Shown: piece after piece, positions 31,522 through 39,337 of the stretch
Layout of the letters: each line of letters starts with the position of its first letter
How positions within the stretch are numbered: position 1 is the stretch's first letter
Source: Geothrix oryzisoli
GTDB taxonomy: Bacteria; Acidobacteriota; Holophagae; Holophagales; Holophagaceae
NCBI RefSeq assembly: GCF_022808865.1
Contig: NZ_JAKZLB010000003.1
Span: forward strand, 501,875-565,874
DNA length: 64,000 bases
Reading direction: 5' to 3'
Position numbers and translations under genes: made by a program
Notes under the pieces: model-generated
What the model saw: the letters and a program-made list of their open reading frames with translations, nothing else
Told to the model about the DNA's origin: nothing
Database searches by the model: none

Positions 31522-32163
31522 TCAGGCGCGGATCAGCAGGTGCCGGGCCAGCCAGATCTGGAAGCGGCCCAGCAGCAGGGCCAGATGGAAGGTGAGCGGC
31601 ACGAGGGCCAGGCCCGCCAGGCCGCAGAGAACCACCGCCAGGCCCGGATGGGCCGTGATCCAGGCGATCCCGCCCAGGTCCCCGGTGAAGCTGGCGCCGA
31701 GGTGGAGCAGACGCAGCACCGGTACGGCGAGGAGGGCCAGGCCCGTGATGAGGAGGGTGACGAGCAGGGTGAAGTAGGCGACGCCCAAGGGCAGAAGCAG
31801 CACGAAGTAGAGCAGGCTGGTCCAGGTGCGGCGGTCGCCGACCAGGGCCTTGAGCCGCGTCAGCCAGCCTTCCCCGGCCGGGAGCAGGGCCGGGGCCTCC
31901 GAGCCGTCGGCGCCGACCAGGGCCTTCAGCAGGTGAACTTCCGCCACGGAGAGCAGGCGCGCGCCGGCCAGGAAGGCCACCGCCACCGGAATGCCGATGA
32001 TGAGGATGGCCAGGCCCAGGCTCAGGGACAGCCCGGTCACCGCGTAGGTGAAGGTGAGGATGCCGGTGACCATGGAGCCCAGCAGGTAGAGCAGGGTCGT
32101 ATAGGCGCGGCGGGTGGCCAGGACCTCGAAGAAGCCGGGATGGGGTGGGGACAGCAGTGACAC
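31522..32163 (-). CDS. Membrane sensor-domain protein
   Basis: A 213-residue integral membrane protein with four to five predicted helices. The hydrophobic stretches TLLYLLGSMVTGILTFTYAV and SLSLGLAILIIGIPVAVAFL near the N-terminus match the 'sensor domain' (PF13796) found in front of kinase modules in other bacteria. Here the module stands alone with no kinase. The start is a GTG at 32163, decided by GGAGG three bases upstream. It lies in an operon with the DUF4342 gene. Its signal or partner is not visible. Confidence 0.78.
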   Translation of the reverse strand: MSLLSPPHPGFFEVLATRRAYTTLLYLLGSMVTGILTFTYAVTGLSLSLGLAILIIGIPVAVAFLAGARLLSVAEVHLLKALVGADGSEAPALLPAGEGWLTRLKALVGDRRTWTSLLYFVLLLPLGVAYFTLLVTLLITGLALLAVPVLRLLHLGASFTGDLGGIAWITAHPGLAVVLCGLAGLALVPLTFHLALLLGRFQIWLARHLLIRA

Positions 32164-32283
32164 GGGACCTCCAGGACGCTTCCAATCTAGGGGGTGCGGG
32201 CAGGCTTGGGGGCGGGAACCGGCGAACGGAAGGCGGGCGTCGGCGAAAGCACGGCCGACCAGAGGCGATCCAGGGTCAGGACC

Positions 32284-32640
32284 TCAGTCGTCGTAGCAGG
32301 GGCCGACCTCCCGGACTTCGACAGTGGCCCACTCCGCGGCGGGGCAGGTCGCCGCGATGGCGACGGCCTCGTCCCGGGTCTGGCAATCCAGGTAGAAGAA
32401 GCCCCCGACCATCTCCTTGGATTCGGAGAAGGGACCGTCCAGGAGGGCGGGCCGCCCCTCCCGCACCTGCACCCGGACCCCCTCCCGGTCGGACCGGAGC
32501 GAGTTGCTGGCCACGAGCAGGCCGCGGGCCTGCAGGTCCTCCGAAAAGCGCACCATCCGGTCGTAGACGGCATGCCCCTCTTCCGGGGTCCGGCTCGGGC
32601 GCTGGGTCCTCGATTCCAAGATCAGCAGCATGTAGGGCAT
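32284..32640 (-). CDS. YCII/DGPF-family protein of the ECF42 cassette
   Basis: The 118-residue protein contains the YCII-like pattern with the DGPF signature (LLDGPFSESKEMVGGFFYL), the DGPF motif that gives the family its other name. These proteins are the standard neighbours of ECF42 sigma factors. AAGGAG precedes the ATG at 32640. It is the last gene of the cassette, 41 bp downstream of the sigma factor. YCII proteins adopt a ferredoxin-like dimeric fold with a conserved His-Asp pair; biochemical function in this context is unknown. Confidence 0.87.
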   Translation of the reverse strand: MPYMLLILESRTQRPSRTPEEGHAVYDRMVRFSEDLQARGLLVASNSLRSDREGVRVQVREGRPALLDGPFSESKEMVGGFFYLDCQTRDEAVAIAATCPAAEWATVEVREVGPCYDD

Positions 32641-32681
32641 GGGGATCTCCTTCCGGGTGGGGTTGGGAGGCTTGGGTGTGC

Positions 32682-33947
32682 TCAGGCGTCGCCGCAGGCG
32701 GCGGCCCGCGCAAGGAGCAGCTTCCGCTCCCGGTCATTCCGCGTGAGGCTGGCCGCCCGCTGGAACTCGGCCCGGGCTTCCCCGGCGCGGCCCAGCTTCG
32801 CGAGGAGGTCGCCGCGGATGCTCGGGAGCAGGTGGTACTCCCTGAGCGAGGGCTCGGAGGCCAGCGTGTCGACGATCTCGAGGCCCGCCGCGGGGCCGGA
32901 GGCCATGGCCAGGGCCACGGCCCGGTTCAGCTCCACGATGGGCGAGGGCGTGAGGCGGGCCAGCACCTCATAGAGCGCGGCGATGCGGGTCCAGTCGGTG
33001 TCGGCGGCCATGCGGGCGCGCGCGTGGCAGCCGGCGATGGCCGCCTGCAAGGTGTAGGGGCCTGGGGGTCCGCCCAGTGCCAGGGCCTGCTCCAGGGCGG
33101 CGAGTCCGCGCCGGATGAGGAGCTGGTCCCACCGTCCGCGGTCCTGGTCGAGCAGGAGGACGGGTTCGCCATCGGGTCCCACGCGCGCCCGCAGCCGGGA
33201 GGCCTGGATCTCCAGGAGGGCGACCAGGCCGTGGGCCTCCGGCTCCCGCGGGACCAGCCCGGCCAGGATGCGGCCGAGCCGAAGGGCCTCCTCGCAGAGC
33301 CCGGGCCGGATCCAGTCCTCGCCGGCAGTGGCCGAATAGCCTTCGTTGAAGATGAGGTAGATCACCTCCAGCACCGAGGCCAGACGGTCGTGGAGCTCGG
33401 CCCCACGGGGCCCCTCGAAGGGAACCCGCGCCTCGGCCAGGGTCCGCTTGGCGCGGACGATGCGCTGCGCAACGGTGGGCTCCGGCACGAGGAAGGCGCG
33501 GGCGATCTCCTCGGTCGTCAGCCCCCCCAGCAGCCGCAGGGTGAGCGCGGTCCTGGCCTCGGGCGAGAGCCGCGGGTGGCAGGCGATGAACATGAGCCGC
33601 AGCAGATCGTCCCCGATGGGATCGTCCAACTCGGCGTGGAAGGCCTCCATGGCCGTCTCCTGCTGGGCCTCGAGCTCCCGACCCAGCTCCTCGTGCTTCC
33701 GCTCAGCCAGCTTGATCCGCCGCAGCCGGTCGATGGCCCGGCGCTTGGCCGTGGCCATGAGCCAGGCGCCGGGATTCTCGGGGACCCCCGTTTCGGGCCA
33801 CTGTTCGAGGGCGGCGACGAGGGCATCCTGGGCGAGCTCCTCCGCCAGGTCCAGGTCGCGCACCATCCGCAGGAGTCCCGCGATGAGCCGGGCGGATTCC
33901 ATCCGCCAGACGGCGTCGATGGCTCGATGGGCGTCGGATGTCGTCAC
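32682..33947 (-). CDS. ECF42-type sigma factor with C-terminal TPR-like extension
   Basis: The 421-residue protein has sigma region 2 (VWRMESARLIAGLLRMV ... AEELAQDALVAALEQWP) and region 4 (LTLRLLGGLTTEEIARAFLVPEPTVAQRI, a helix-turn-helix) in the first 180 residues, then about 240 residues of helical repeats. That long C-terminal extension with neighbouring YCII/DGPF genes defines the ECF42 group, which has no anti-sigma factor; the extension is thought to control activity. The start codon is GTG at 33947 with no strong ribosome binding site. It lies 99 bp after the PhnB-like gene in the same direction, and probably drives its own operon from the promoter at 36546-36572. Confidence 0.92.
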   Translation of the reverse strand: MTTSDAHRAIDAVWRMESARLIAGLLRMVRDLDLAEELAQDALVAALEQWPETGVPENPGAWLMATAKRRAIDRLRRIKLAERKHEELGRELEAQQETAMEAFHAELDDPIGDDLLRLMFIACHPRLSPEARTALTLRLLGGLTTEEIARAFLVPEPTVAQRIVRAKRTLAEARVPFEGPRGAELHDRLASVLEVIYLIFNEGYSATAGEDWIRPGLCEEALRLGRILAGLVPREPEAHGLVALLEIQASRLRARVGPDGEPVLLLDQDRGRWDQLLIRRGLAALEQALALGGPPGPYTLQAAIAGCHARARMAADTDWTRIAALYEVLARLTPSPIVELNRAVALAMASGPAAGLEIVDTLASEPSLREYHLLPSIRGDLLAKLGRAGEARAEFQRAASLTRNDRERKLLLARAAACGDA

Positions 33948-34046
33948 ATGGGAATCAGACCAGCTTTGTCAGGGGGCCGCAACCTCCCGATACGGACTCC
34001 GCCTTGTTGGGCGAGGGGGTAGGCGCAGCTGGCCGGAAGGTGGCGA

Positions 34047-34520
34047 TCAACCTCGGATCGCCGCTTCGATGGAGGCGATGTCGATTTTCCTCATGGGCAT
34101 CATGGCCTCGAACGCGCGCTTCGCGGCTGGTCCGCCCCTGGCCATCGCCTCGGTCAGGATGCGGGGCGTGATCTGCCAGCTGATGCCCCACTTGTCCTTG
34201 CACCAGCCACATTGGCTTTCCTGGCCGCCGTTTCCGACAATCGCGTTCCAGTACCGATCCGTTTCCTCCTGGTCCTCCGTCGTGATCTGGAACGAAAAGG
34301 CTTCGCTGTGCTTGAACTGAGGCCCGCCGTTCAATCCGATGCACGGGATTCCGGCGACCACGAACTCCACCACCAGGGTGTCGCCCGCGCTTCCATCTGG
34401 ATAGTCGGAAGGGGCCTTGTGGATGGATCCGAGATGGCTCTGCGGGAAGGTCTCGGTGTAGAAGCGCGCAGCTTCTTCTGCGTCACGCTCAAACCAAAGA
34501 CAGATCGTGTTCTTGCTCAT
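34047..34520 (-). CDS. PhnB-like VOC superfamily protein
   Basis: The 157-residue protein belongs to the PhnB / '3-demethylubiquinone methyltransferase-like' branch of the VOC fold: ICLWFERDAEEAARFYTETFP at the start, FVVAGIPCIGLNGGPQFKHSEAFSF in the middle and a CGWCKDKWGISWQITP block. AGGAGG precedes the ATG (34520), which overlaps the previous stop by 4 bp. Several ECF42 cassettes contain exactly this protein type. It probably binds a small ligand; the reaction is unknown. Confidence 0.88.
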   Translation of the reverse strand: MSKNTICLWFERDAEEAARFYTETFPQSHLGSIHKAPSDYPDGSAGDTLVVEFVVAGIPCIGLNGGPQFKHSEAFSFQITTEDQEETDRYWNAIVGNGGQESQCGWCKDKWGISWQITPRILTEAMARGGPAAKRAFEAMMPMRKIDIASIEAAIRG

Positions 34521-35131
34521 TTCGAAGCCTCCTGTCGGTCGGTACGGTCGGGGAAGGTCTTCAAGGGCCCAGCGACCTTGTAAGTCGTGAAGAGGATGCC
34601 GGACGGGAAGGCTTCGGTGCGGACCAGCTCGAAGGACCGTGGCGGGGTTCCCTCCGCAAAGAAGCGCTTCCCCGTGCCCAGCAAGACCGGATAGACGGCC
34701 AGCAGGACTTCATCCGCAAGCCCATGCTCGAGCAGCGTCGATGTCAGGGTGGAGCTGCCTGAGAGGATCAGGTCCGGGCCGTCCTGGGCCTTGATGTGGC
34801 GGATGCCCTCGGCGACGTCCGGCCCAAGGCCCTCGAACGGGCCCCATTCAAGGCTTTCCGGACGGTGGGTCACCACATGTTTTGTAGCCGCATTGAGGCC
34901 GTCCGCCATCGGGCTGCTCGGCGCCTTCGGCCAGTAGCCTGACCAGATATCGTAGGTGCGACGGCCAAGCAACAGATCGAAGCTCCCGCCGTACGCCGCC
35001 AGCATGGCATCCCGGCCAGCGGGTGTCCGATAGGGCGCGGTCCAGTCGCTGTAGGGGAAACCGTCGTCATCGGCGGAATGCTGGATCACGCCGTCCAGCG
35101 ACATGTGTTCGATGATTCGGAGTTTTCTCAT
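34517..35131 (-). CDS. Dihydrofolate-reductase-like (RibD C-terminal) protein
   Basis: A 204-residue protein of the RibD_C fold: MRKLRIIEHMSLDGVIQ at the N-terminus, LLLGRRTYDIWSGYW in the middle (the helix and NADPH-binding loop) and a final TEAFPSGILFTTYKV strand. Members reduce pteridines or pyrimidines, or have unknown reactions, and are regular members of ECF42 cassettes. It overlaps the neighbouring genes by 4 bp on both sides (ATGA at each end), so it is tightly coupled. NADPH dependence is predicted from the fold only. Confidence 0.85.
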   Translation of the reverse strand: MRKLRIIEHMSLDGVIQHSADDDGFPYSDWTAPYRTPAGRDAMLAAYGGSFDLLLGRRTYDIWSGYWPKAPSSPMADGLNAATKHVVTHRPESLEWGPFEGLGPDVAEGIRHIKAQDGPDLILSGSSTLTSTLLEHGLADEVLLAVYPVLLGTGKRFFAEGTPPRSFELVRTEAFPSGILFTTYKVAGPLKTFPDRTDRQEASK

Positions 35132-35547
35132 TTGGGCTGATTCTCATGGGGGACCGCGGCCGGATCCATCCACACCGCCTCCCAGACGTGCCCGTCAGGA
35201 TCGGTGAAATCGCGGCTGTACATGAAACCAAGATCCTGGATGGGGTTGATGTCAGACACCCCGCCATTCGCGGCTGCCGCGGTGTTCATCGCATCCACCG
35301 CCTCGCGGTTCTCGCATGAGACGGCGAGCATCACCTCGCTGGAGGTTGGTTGGGGGATGGCCCGGGCGGTGAAGGCGCGCCACTTGGCATGGGTCAAGAG
35401 CATCACGTAGATGGCCTCGCTCCATACCATGCAGGCCGCCGTCTCGTCCGAGAACACAGGATTGTTGGTGAAGCCGAGGGACGTGTAGAACGCCATCGAC
35501 GTCTTGAGATCGGTGACGGGCAGGTTCACGAAAATCATTTTTGGCAT
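35128..35547 (-). CDS. VOC superfamily protein of the ECF42 cassette
   Basis: The 139-residue product opens MPKMIFVNLPVTDLKTSMAFYTSLGF, the classic glyoxalase module, and ends FTDPDGHVWEAVWMDP, holding the metal-binding Glu region. AAGGAG lies eight bases before the ATG at 35547; a longer in-frame extension lacks a site. It is the third gene of the cassette, 44 bp downstream of the YCII gene and overlapping the RibD-like gene by 4 bp. These lactoylglutathione-lyase-like proteins are typical ECF42 neighbours; no substrate is evident. Confidence 0.85.
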   Translation of the reverse strand: MPKMIFVNLPVTDLKTSMAFYTSLGFTNNPVFSDETAACMVWSEAIYVMLLTHAKWRAFTARAIPQPTSSEVMLAVSCENREAVDAMNTAAAANGGVSDINPIQDLGFMYSRDFTDPDGHVWEAVWMDPAAVPHENQPK

Positions 35548-35591
35548 GGGGTGCTCTCCTTGTTGGCGTGGCTGGGATGGGGCTGGTGCGC

Positions 35592-36017
35592 CTAGGCCTT
35601 CTGGGCGATCTGGGCGCGCAGGCGTTCTTCCTGCTCCCGCAACTCGGGGGTGAACTGAGGGCCGAAATCCTCCGCTTCGAAGACCTGGCGGAGCTCGATC
35701 TCGGCCGACTCGCCTGTGGGATTGGGGCAGCGCTTGATCCATTCGACGGCCTCCGCCATCGACCGGACCTGCCAGAGCCAGAAGCCGGCGATCAGCTCCT
35801 TCGTCTCGGTGAAGGGCCCGTCGATCACGGTCCGCGCCGCGCCGGAGAACCGAACCCGCACGCCCTTCGAGCTGGGGTGGAGCCCTTCGCCCGCGAGCAT
35901 CACGCCGGCCTTCACCAGCTCATCGTTGTAGCGGCCCATGTCGGCCAGGAGTTTCTCATCGGGGAGGACGCCCGCCTCCGTGTTCTGGGTCGCCTTGATC
36001 AGGACCATGACGCGCAT
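35592..36017 (-). CDS. YCII/DGPF-family protein (first copy)
   Basis: The 141-residue protein has the YCII fold with a DGPF signature (TVIDGPFTETKELIAGFWL). Two starts are possible: ATG at 36023 overlaps the preceding stop (ATGA) but has its AGGAGG only one base away, whereas ATG at 36017 has the same AGGAGG seven bases upstream and is preferred. The C-terminal EAEDFGPQFTPELREQEERL helix is longer than in the second copy (32284). With that copy, this gene brackets the cassette, whose sigma factor lies between them. Function is unknown beyond the family link to ECF42. Confidence 0.85.
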   Translation of the reverse strand: MRVMVLIKATQNTEAGVLPDEKLLADMGRYNDELVKAGVMLAGEGLHPSSKGVRVRFSGAARTVIDGPFTETKELIAGFWLWQVRSMAEAVEWIKRCPNPTGESAEIELRQVFEAEDFGPQFTPELREQEERLRAQIAQKA

Positions 36018-36019
36018 GT

Positions 36020-36463
36020 TCATTCCTCCTTGGAAGGGCTGAGGTTGGGAAGGTCGATCGTCCGGAGCGGAAGGAGTGCCCCCAGTCGCGCATCCCGCAG
36101 GTACAGCCCTCCCCAGACCAGCGCAGCCACATAGGTCGGGAAGAGGATGTGCGAGAACAGGGGATCACCGACCCGCACATGGGTGGCGACCGCGCCGCCC
36201 AGGTAGCCGGTGAGCAGGATGGCCCCGAGCACGGAGGTCCTGGGAACCGCGTAGAGCACGACGCAGGTGAGCAGGGTGAGGCCGAGGGGACCCGCGACGT
36301 TTTCCGAGTAGCCGAGCTTGGCGCAGGCCTCGAGGACCGGCGGCAGCCGCGCCAGCTTGGCGATGCCGTCGAAGGCCAGGAACAGGACCGGCAGGGTGCT
36401 GAGGATGCGGCCCGCCCAGAGCCATCGGGTCCGGGTGGGGGCGGGTGGGGTGCTGGTGGGCAT
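36020..36463 (-). CDS. DoxX-like membrane protein, first gene of the ECF42 cassette
   Basis: A 147-residue protein with four predicted membrane helices. The DoxX-like pattern is visible: ILSTLPVLFLAFDGIAKLARLPPV near the N-terminus and LGLTLLTCVVLYAVP later. The family includes membrane oxidoreductase-like and quinone-associated proteins. GGAGG lies four bases upstream of the ATG (36463). A promoter matching the ECF42 consensus lies about 85 bp upstream. It overlaps the YCII gene by its stop codon. Confidence 0.85.
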   Translation of the reverse strand: MPTSTPPAPTRTRWLWAGRILSTLPVLFLAFDGIAKLARLPPVLEACAKLGYSENVAGPLGLTLLTCVVLYAVPRTSVLGAILLTGYLGGAVATHVRVGDPLFSHILFPTYVAALVWGGLYLRDARLGALLPLRTIDLPNLSPSKEE

Positions 36464-36545
36464 GGGGCCTCCGCGGGGCGCTTCAGATGGAACCGCGGGG
36501 TGGCGTCCGCACAGGATGGCGGCAGGTCCCGGGTTCTACTCATGC

Positions 36546-36572
36546 GTCGAACGGGAGGCGGTGGAATCGACA
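36546..36572 (-). promoter_or_regulatory. ECF42-type promoter of the cassette
   Basis: On the minus strand TGTCGA (36572-36567) is followed after exactly 17 bases by CGAC (36549-36546). This fits the motif reported for ECF42 group sigma factors (TGTCGA at -35 and CGA/TC at -10, from memory of the group's literature). It lies upstream of the DoxX gene and implies positive autoregulation of the operon, which contains the sigma gene. Confidence 0.6.
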
Positions 36573-36688
36573 GGCTTTGAAACTTTTTTCGAGATTAATT
36601 ATCAAGTCTTTTGTTTGATGCAAATAAATCCAATGCATTCCCGTCAGTGGCCTTCGTTCGTCTTCCCGGAAGGGGAGGGTGGAGGTGC

Positions 36689-38221
36689 TCAGCCCAGGGT
36701 GGGCACCCGCCAGAGGGCCAGCTCTTCGCCCAGGGAGGGCACGGGCAGCAGGCCGTTCTCCACGGCGCCGTCATCGCTCTCGGCCTCGCAGAGGTAGGCG
36801 GCGATGGCGCCCAGGGGCTGGTCCGTGGGCACCAGCGACCAGCCGGCCGGGGCCTTCCGCGGTGCGTGGCGCCAGGATACGGAGAGTTCGCCCACGGCGG
36901 CGGCTTCGAGGATGGCCCGTCCCCCTTCGGAGGCCAGGGCCTCCACCACGGGCACCTCCACCTCGAAGGTGCCCAGGGCCTCCTGGAGGGCGAGCCCGTG
37001 CAGGCGCAGGTGGGCGGCTACGGAGGGCGGCACCAGGTAGGCGGCGGGGCGCTCCACCACCAGGCTGCCCACAAAGCGGCCCAGATGGGGGATGGTCACG
37101 CTGCTGGGCGCGCCCTCCAGGGTGCGGGGAGTGCGCGTGAGGATCTCGACCGGCCGCTCGAAAGGCTTCAGCTCGTAGCGCACGGCGATGTGGCTCCGGG
37201 GCGTGCGGCTCTCCGCCACGGTCTGCACTACCTCGTCCCGGTGGGCCGCCACATACTTGAAGGTCTCCAGCATGAAGGCGTAGGCCGTGCGGACGCGCTC
37301 GGCGAAGGAGATGTACGAGTAGCACTCCAGCAGCAGGTCCATGCGGCTGGTGAGGCCGCGGTAGTTGCTGCCGAAGCGCGGGTGGTGCGGGTAGGTCATC
37401 CAGCCCTCCCGCACGGAGGCGCCGGGCTCGGCGTCCCGGTCCGCGTCCAGGGCCCGCTCGTCCTCCACGAAGTTGCCGTACCAGCCCGAGTCCAGGCCGT
37501 GGTTGGCCTTCAGGGCCGCAGTGACGGGCGGCAGCAGCCGGTTCCGCATGTACTCGATGGGCTCGCCCCGGCCGCTCTCCACCGTGTGGGGGATGTCGTA
37601 GGTCATGGAGAACCGGTGGACCGAGCCGTTCGTCGCGTGGTTGTCGATGGTGAGGTCCGCCGCCCAGGGCTGGCACACGCGGGTCTGGAGCAGGCGCATC
37701 TCGGCGCCCTCGTAGCGCAGGTAGTCGCGGTTCAGGTTGATCTTGGCGGCGTTCACGCGGGTGCCCACGCCGGTGTCCGGCCCCAGCTGGCCCGTGAGCT
37801 TGGGCAGGTGGAGCCTGCGGTTGCCCGGGTCGATGGCATCGTTGCCATCGGGGTTGAAGAGGGGGACCACCACCAGCGTGAGGCTGTCGAGGATCTGGCC
37901 CGCATCCAGGCCCGGCTTACCGTCCAGGAGGTCGCGCACCAGCATGAGGCAGCCTTCCTTGCCCTCGACCTCGCCGGCGTGGATGCCGCTGATGACGAGC
38001 ACCACGGGCCGGCCCAGGCTGCGGGCTTCCTCGGGGGTCGTCACGCCGTGGGCGGACAGCACCAGCAGGGGCAGCTCGCGGCCCTGGGGGCTCGTGCCGA
38101 AGGAGGTGACATGCAGGCGCTTGTCGCCCTTGGCCTCCAGGCCGGCCACGAAGGCCATCACATCGGCGTGGCGGCTGGTCTCCTCGTAGCGGGTGGCTTC
38201 GGCGCGGGTGAGCAGGGGCAT
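36689..38221 (-). CDS. Zinc carboxypeptidase family M14
   Basis: The 510-residue protein carries the M14 signature: zinc ligands in GIHAGEVEGKEG (HxxE) and a third ligand in TIDNHATNG, plus a catalytic Glu candidate in LLLECYSYIS. Carboxypeptidases of this family remove C-terminal residues from peptides. There is no signal peptide, so a cytoplasmic or leaderless location is predicted. The C-terminal ~170 residues form an additional beta-rich module. GGAG lies six bases before the ATG. The gene is followed at 36689 by a short region and the divergent cassette promoter, and is not part of the sigma operon. Confidence 0.86.
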   Translation of the reverse strand: MPLLTRAEATRYEETSRHADVMAFVAGLEAKGDKRLHVTSFGTSPQGRELPLLVLSAHGVTTPEEARSLGRPVVLVISGIHAGEVEGKEGCLMLVRDLLDGKPGLDAGQILDSLTLVVVPLFNPDGNDAIDPGNRRLHLPKLTGQLGPDTGVGTRVNAAKINLNRDYLRYEGAEMRLLQTRVCQPWAADLTIDNHATNGSVHRFSMTYDIPHTVESGRGEPIEYMRNRLLPPVTAALKANHGLDSGWYGNFVEDERALDADRDAEPGASVREGWMTYPHHPRFGSNYRGLTSRMDLLLECYSYISFAERVRTAYAFMLETFKYVAAHRDEVVQTVAESRTPRSHIAVRYELKPFERPVEILTRTPRTLEGAPSSVTIPHLGRFVGSLVVERPAAYLVPPSVAAHLRLHGLALQEALGTFEVEVPVVEALASEGGRAILEAAAVGELSVSWRHAPRKAPAGWSLVPTDQPLGAIAAYLCEAESDDGAVENGLLPVPSLGEELALWRVPTLG

Positions 38222-38303
38222 GGGGACTCCGGACTGGGAGAGGCATTCTCTCGCCGGGGAGGCGCGGGGGCCAGTCTTTCGCCAAGGCGGGGGGAAGGCG
38301 GGA

Positions 38304-38510
38304 TCAGAGGCTCCGTTTCAGGACTTCCTGGCCCATGTGGGACACCCGGTAGCGGCCGATGGCCCGTTCGCGGATGAGGTCATGGCGTTCCAGGTAGGCC
38401 AGGTCGGCGTCCGTGGCGCCCGCCTTGATCAGGTGGTCCCGGGGTACATCCGGATGCTTGGCCACCACCTGGAGCAGGGTGAGCTGGCGGGCGGTGATGG
38501 GGTCGGCCAT
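38304..38510 (-). CDS. Small winged-helix-like protein
   Basis: A 68-residue protein with a compact helix-turn-helix pattern: ITARQLTLLQVVAKHPDVPRDHLIKAGATDADLAYLERHDLI, then a basic ERAIGRYRVS wing and a final helix. AGGAG precedes the ATG at 38510. It lies 8 bp downstream of the isomerase gene in the same direction. I do not recognise the exact family; it may be a DNA-binding domain or a short MarR-like fragment. Confidence 0.72.
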   Translation of the reverse strand: MADPITARQLTLLQVVAKHPDVPRDHLIKAGATDADLAYLERHDLIRERAIGRYRVSHMGQEVLKRSL

Positions 38511-38518
38511 GGAGGCTC

Positions 38519-38884
38519 CTAGCCGCTGGTCTGTCGGCGGTAGCTGGGGCGATGCAGGTCGCTGATCTGCACGGTGAGGTTCAGCCGCATGCCTTCGGCG
38601 CTGCGGGGGAATGATCTGGCGAGGACGGCCAGCAGGGCCTCGCTGAGCTGGGCCTTCACGTCATCCGGCCGCCCCGCCAGGAGCTGCACGTCCAGGGTCA
38701 CGAAGGCCCGGTCCGGGGCCCCGTCCGCCACGAGGAAGGTGGCATGGCGGAAGACGCGGCTCTTGAGGTCCTCCTCCCGGAAGAGGCCCGTGGCCACCAG
38801 GGTTCCGTGGATCTCCCGCAGCAGGGCGGTCCAGTCGGGCTGGTCCAGCAGGTTGTCCGAGGCTTCGAGGATGCAGTGGGGCAT
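38519..38884 (-). CDS. 5-carboxymethyl-2-hydroxymuconate isomerase (CHMI)-like protein
   Basis: A 121-residue tautomerase-fold protein: MPHCILEASDN at the start, with Pro2 positioned as the catalytic base once Met1 is removed, then FREEDLKSRVFRHATFLVADG and SEALLAVLARSFP. The family isomerises the hydroxymuconate in the homoprotocatechuate pathway, but many stand-alone members have unknown roles. No other ring-cleavage genes are adjacent, so the exact substrate is uncertain. It ends 8 bp before the winged-helix gene. Confidence 0.82.
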   Translation of the reverse strand: MPHCILEASDNLLDQPDWTALLREIHGTLVATGLFREEDLKSRVFRHATFLVADGAPDRAFVTLDVQLLAGRPDDVKAQLSEALLAVLARSFPRSAEGMRLNLTVQISDLHRPSYRRQTSG

Positions 38885-38920
38885 GGCGGGTCCGGGGGCT
38901 CCAGAGGCAGGTAACGGATG

Positions 38921-39211
38921 CTACCGCCGATGGTCGGGTCGGCGCTGGATCCGTTTCGCGCCGCCCTTGTCCCAGTAGCTGGTCTCCTCCGCGAAGCAGA
39001 TGTTCTCCAGATCTGTGACGCGCTCCTGGAGGCAGGCCTGGGCATCCGTGATGGCCTGGTTGTAGATGGCCGGCCCGATCTCCTTCAGGCAGAAGGTGAG
39101 GAAGGTGCCCGCCCCCAGCTCGCCCAGGCTTTCGCCGTACTCTTCGGCCACGAAGCGCTGGATGGCGCCGTGCAGGCGTTTCTCGGTATCGGTGGAGAGC
39201 TTGATGTCCAA
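38921..39211 (-). CDS. DUF2164 protein
   Basis: A 96-residue protein that fits DUF2164: SLGELGAGTFLTFCLKEIGPAIYNQAITDAQACLQERVTDLENICF is the family core. The start codon is TTG at 39211, with GAGG six bases before it and no in-frame ATG nearby. A basic C-terminal tail (RIQRRPDHRR) follows. Function is unknown; the family is widespread in proteobacteria and acidobacteria. It is divergent from the NAD(P)-binding gene at 39338. Confidence 0.82.
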   Translation of the reverse strand: MDIKLSTDTEKRLHGAIQRFVAEEYGESLGELGAGTFLTFCLKEIGPAIYNQAITDAQACLQERVTDLENICFAEETSYWDKGGAKRIQRRPDHRR

Positions 39212-39337
39212 GGGGGCCTCGCGGGATCGTTTCTGCCCTCCAGTGTGGCTGCGGTTGACCGGGGGCGAAACGATGCCCAGGGGGCCATCGGGCCGCGGAC
39301 GGATGGAGCCCGCTCCTCCACCGGAGTAGAGTCAGGC

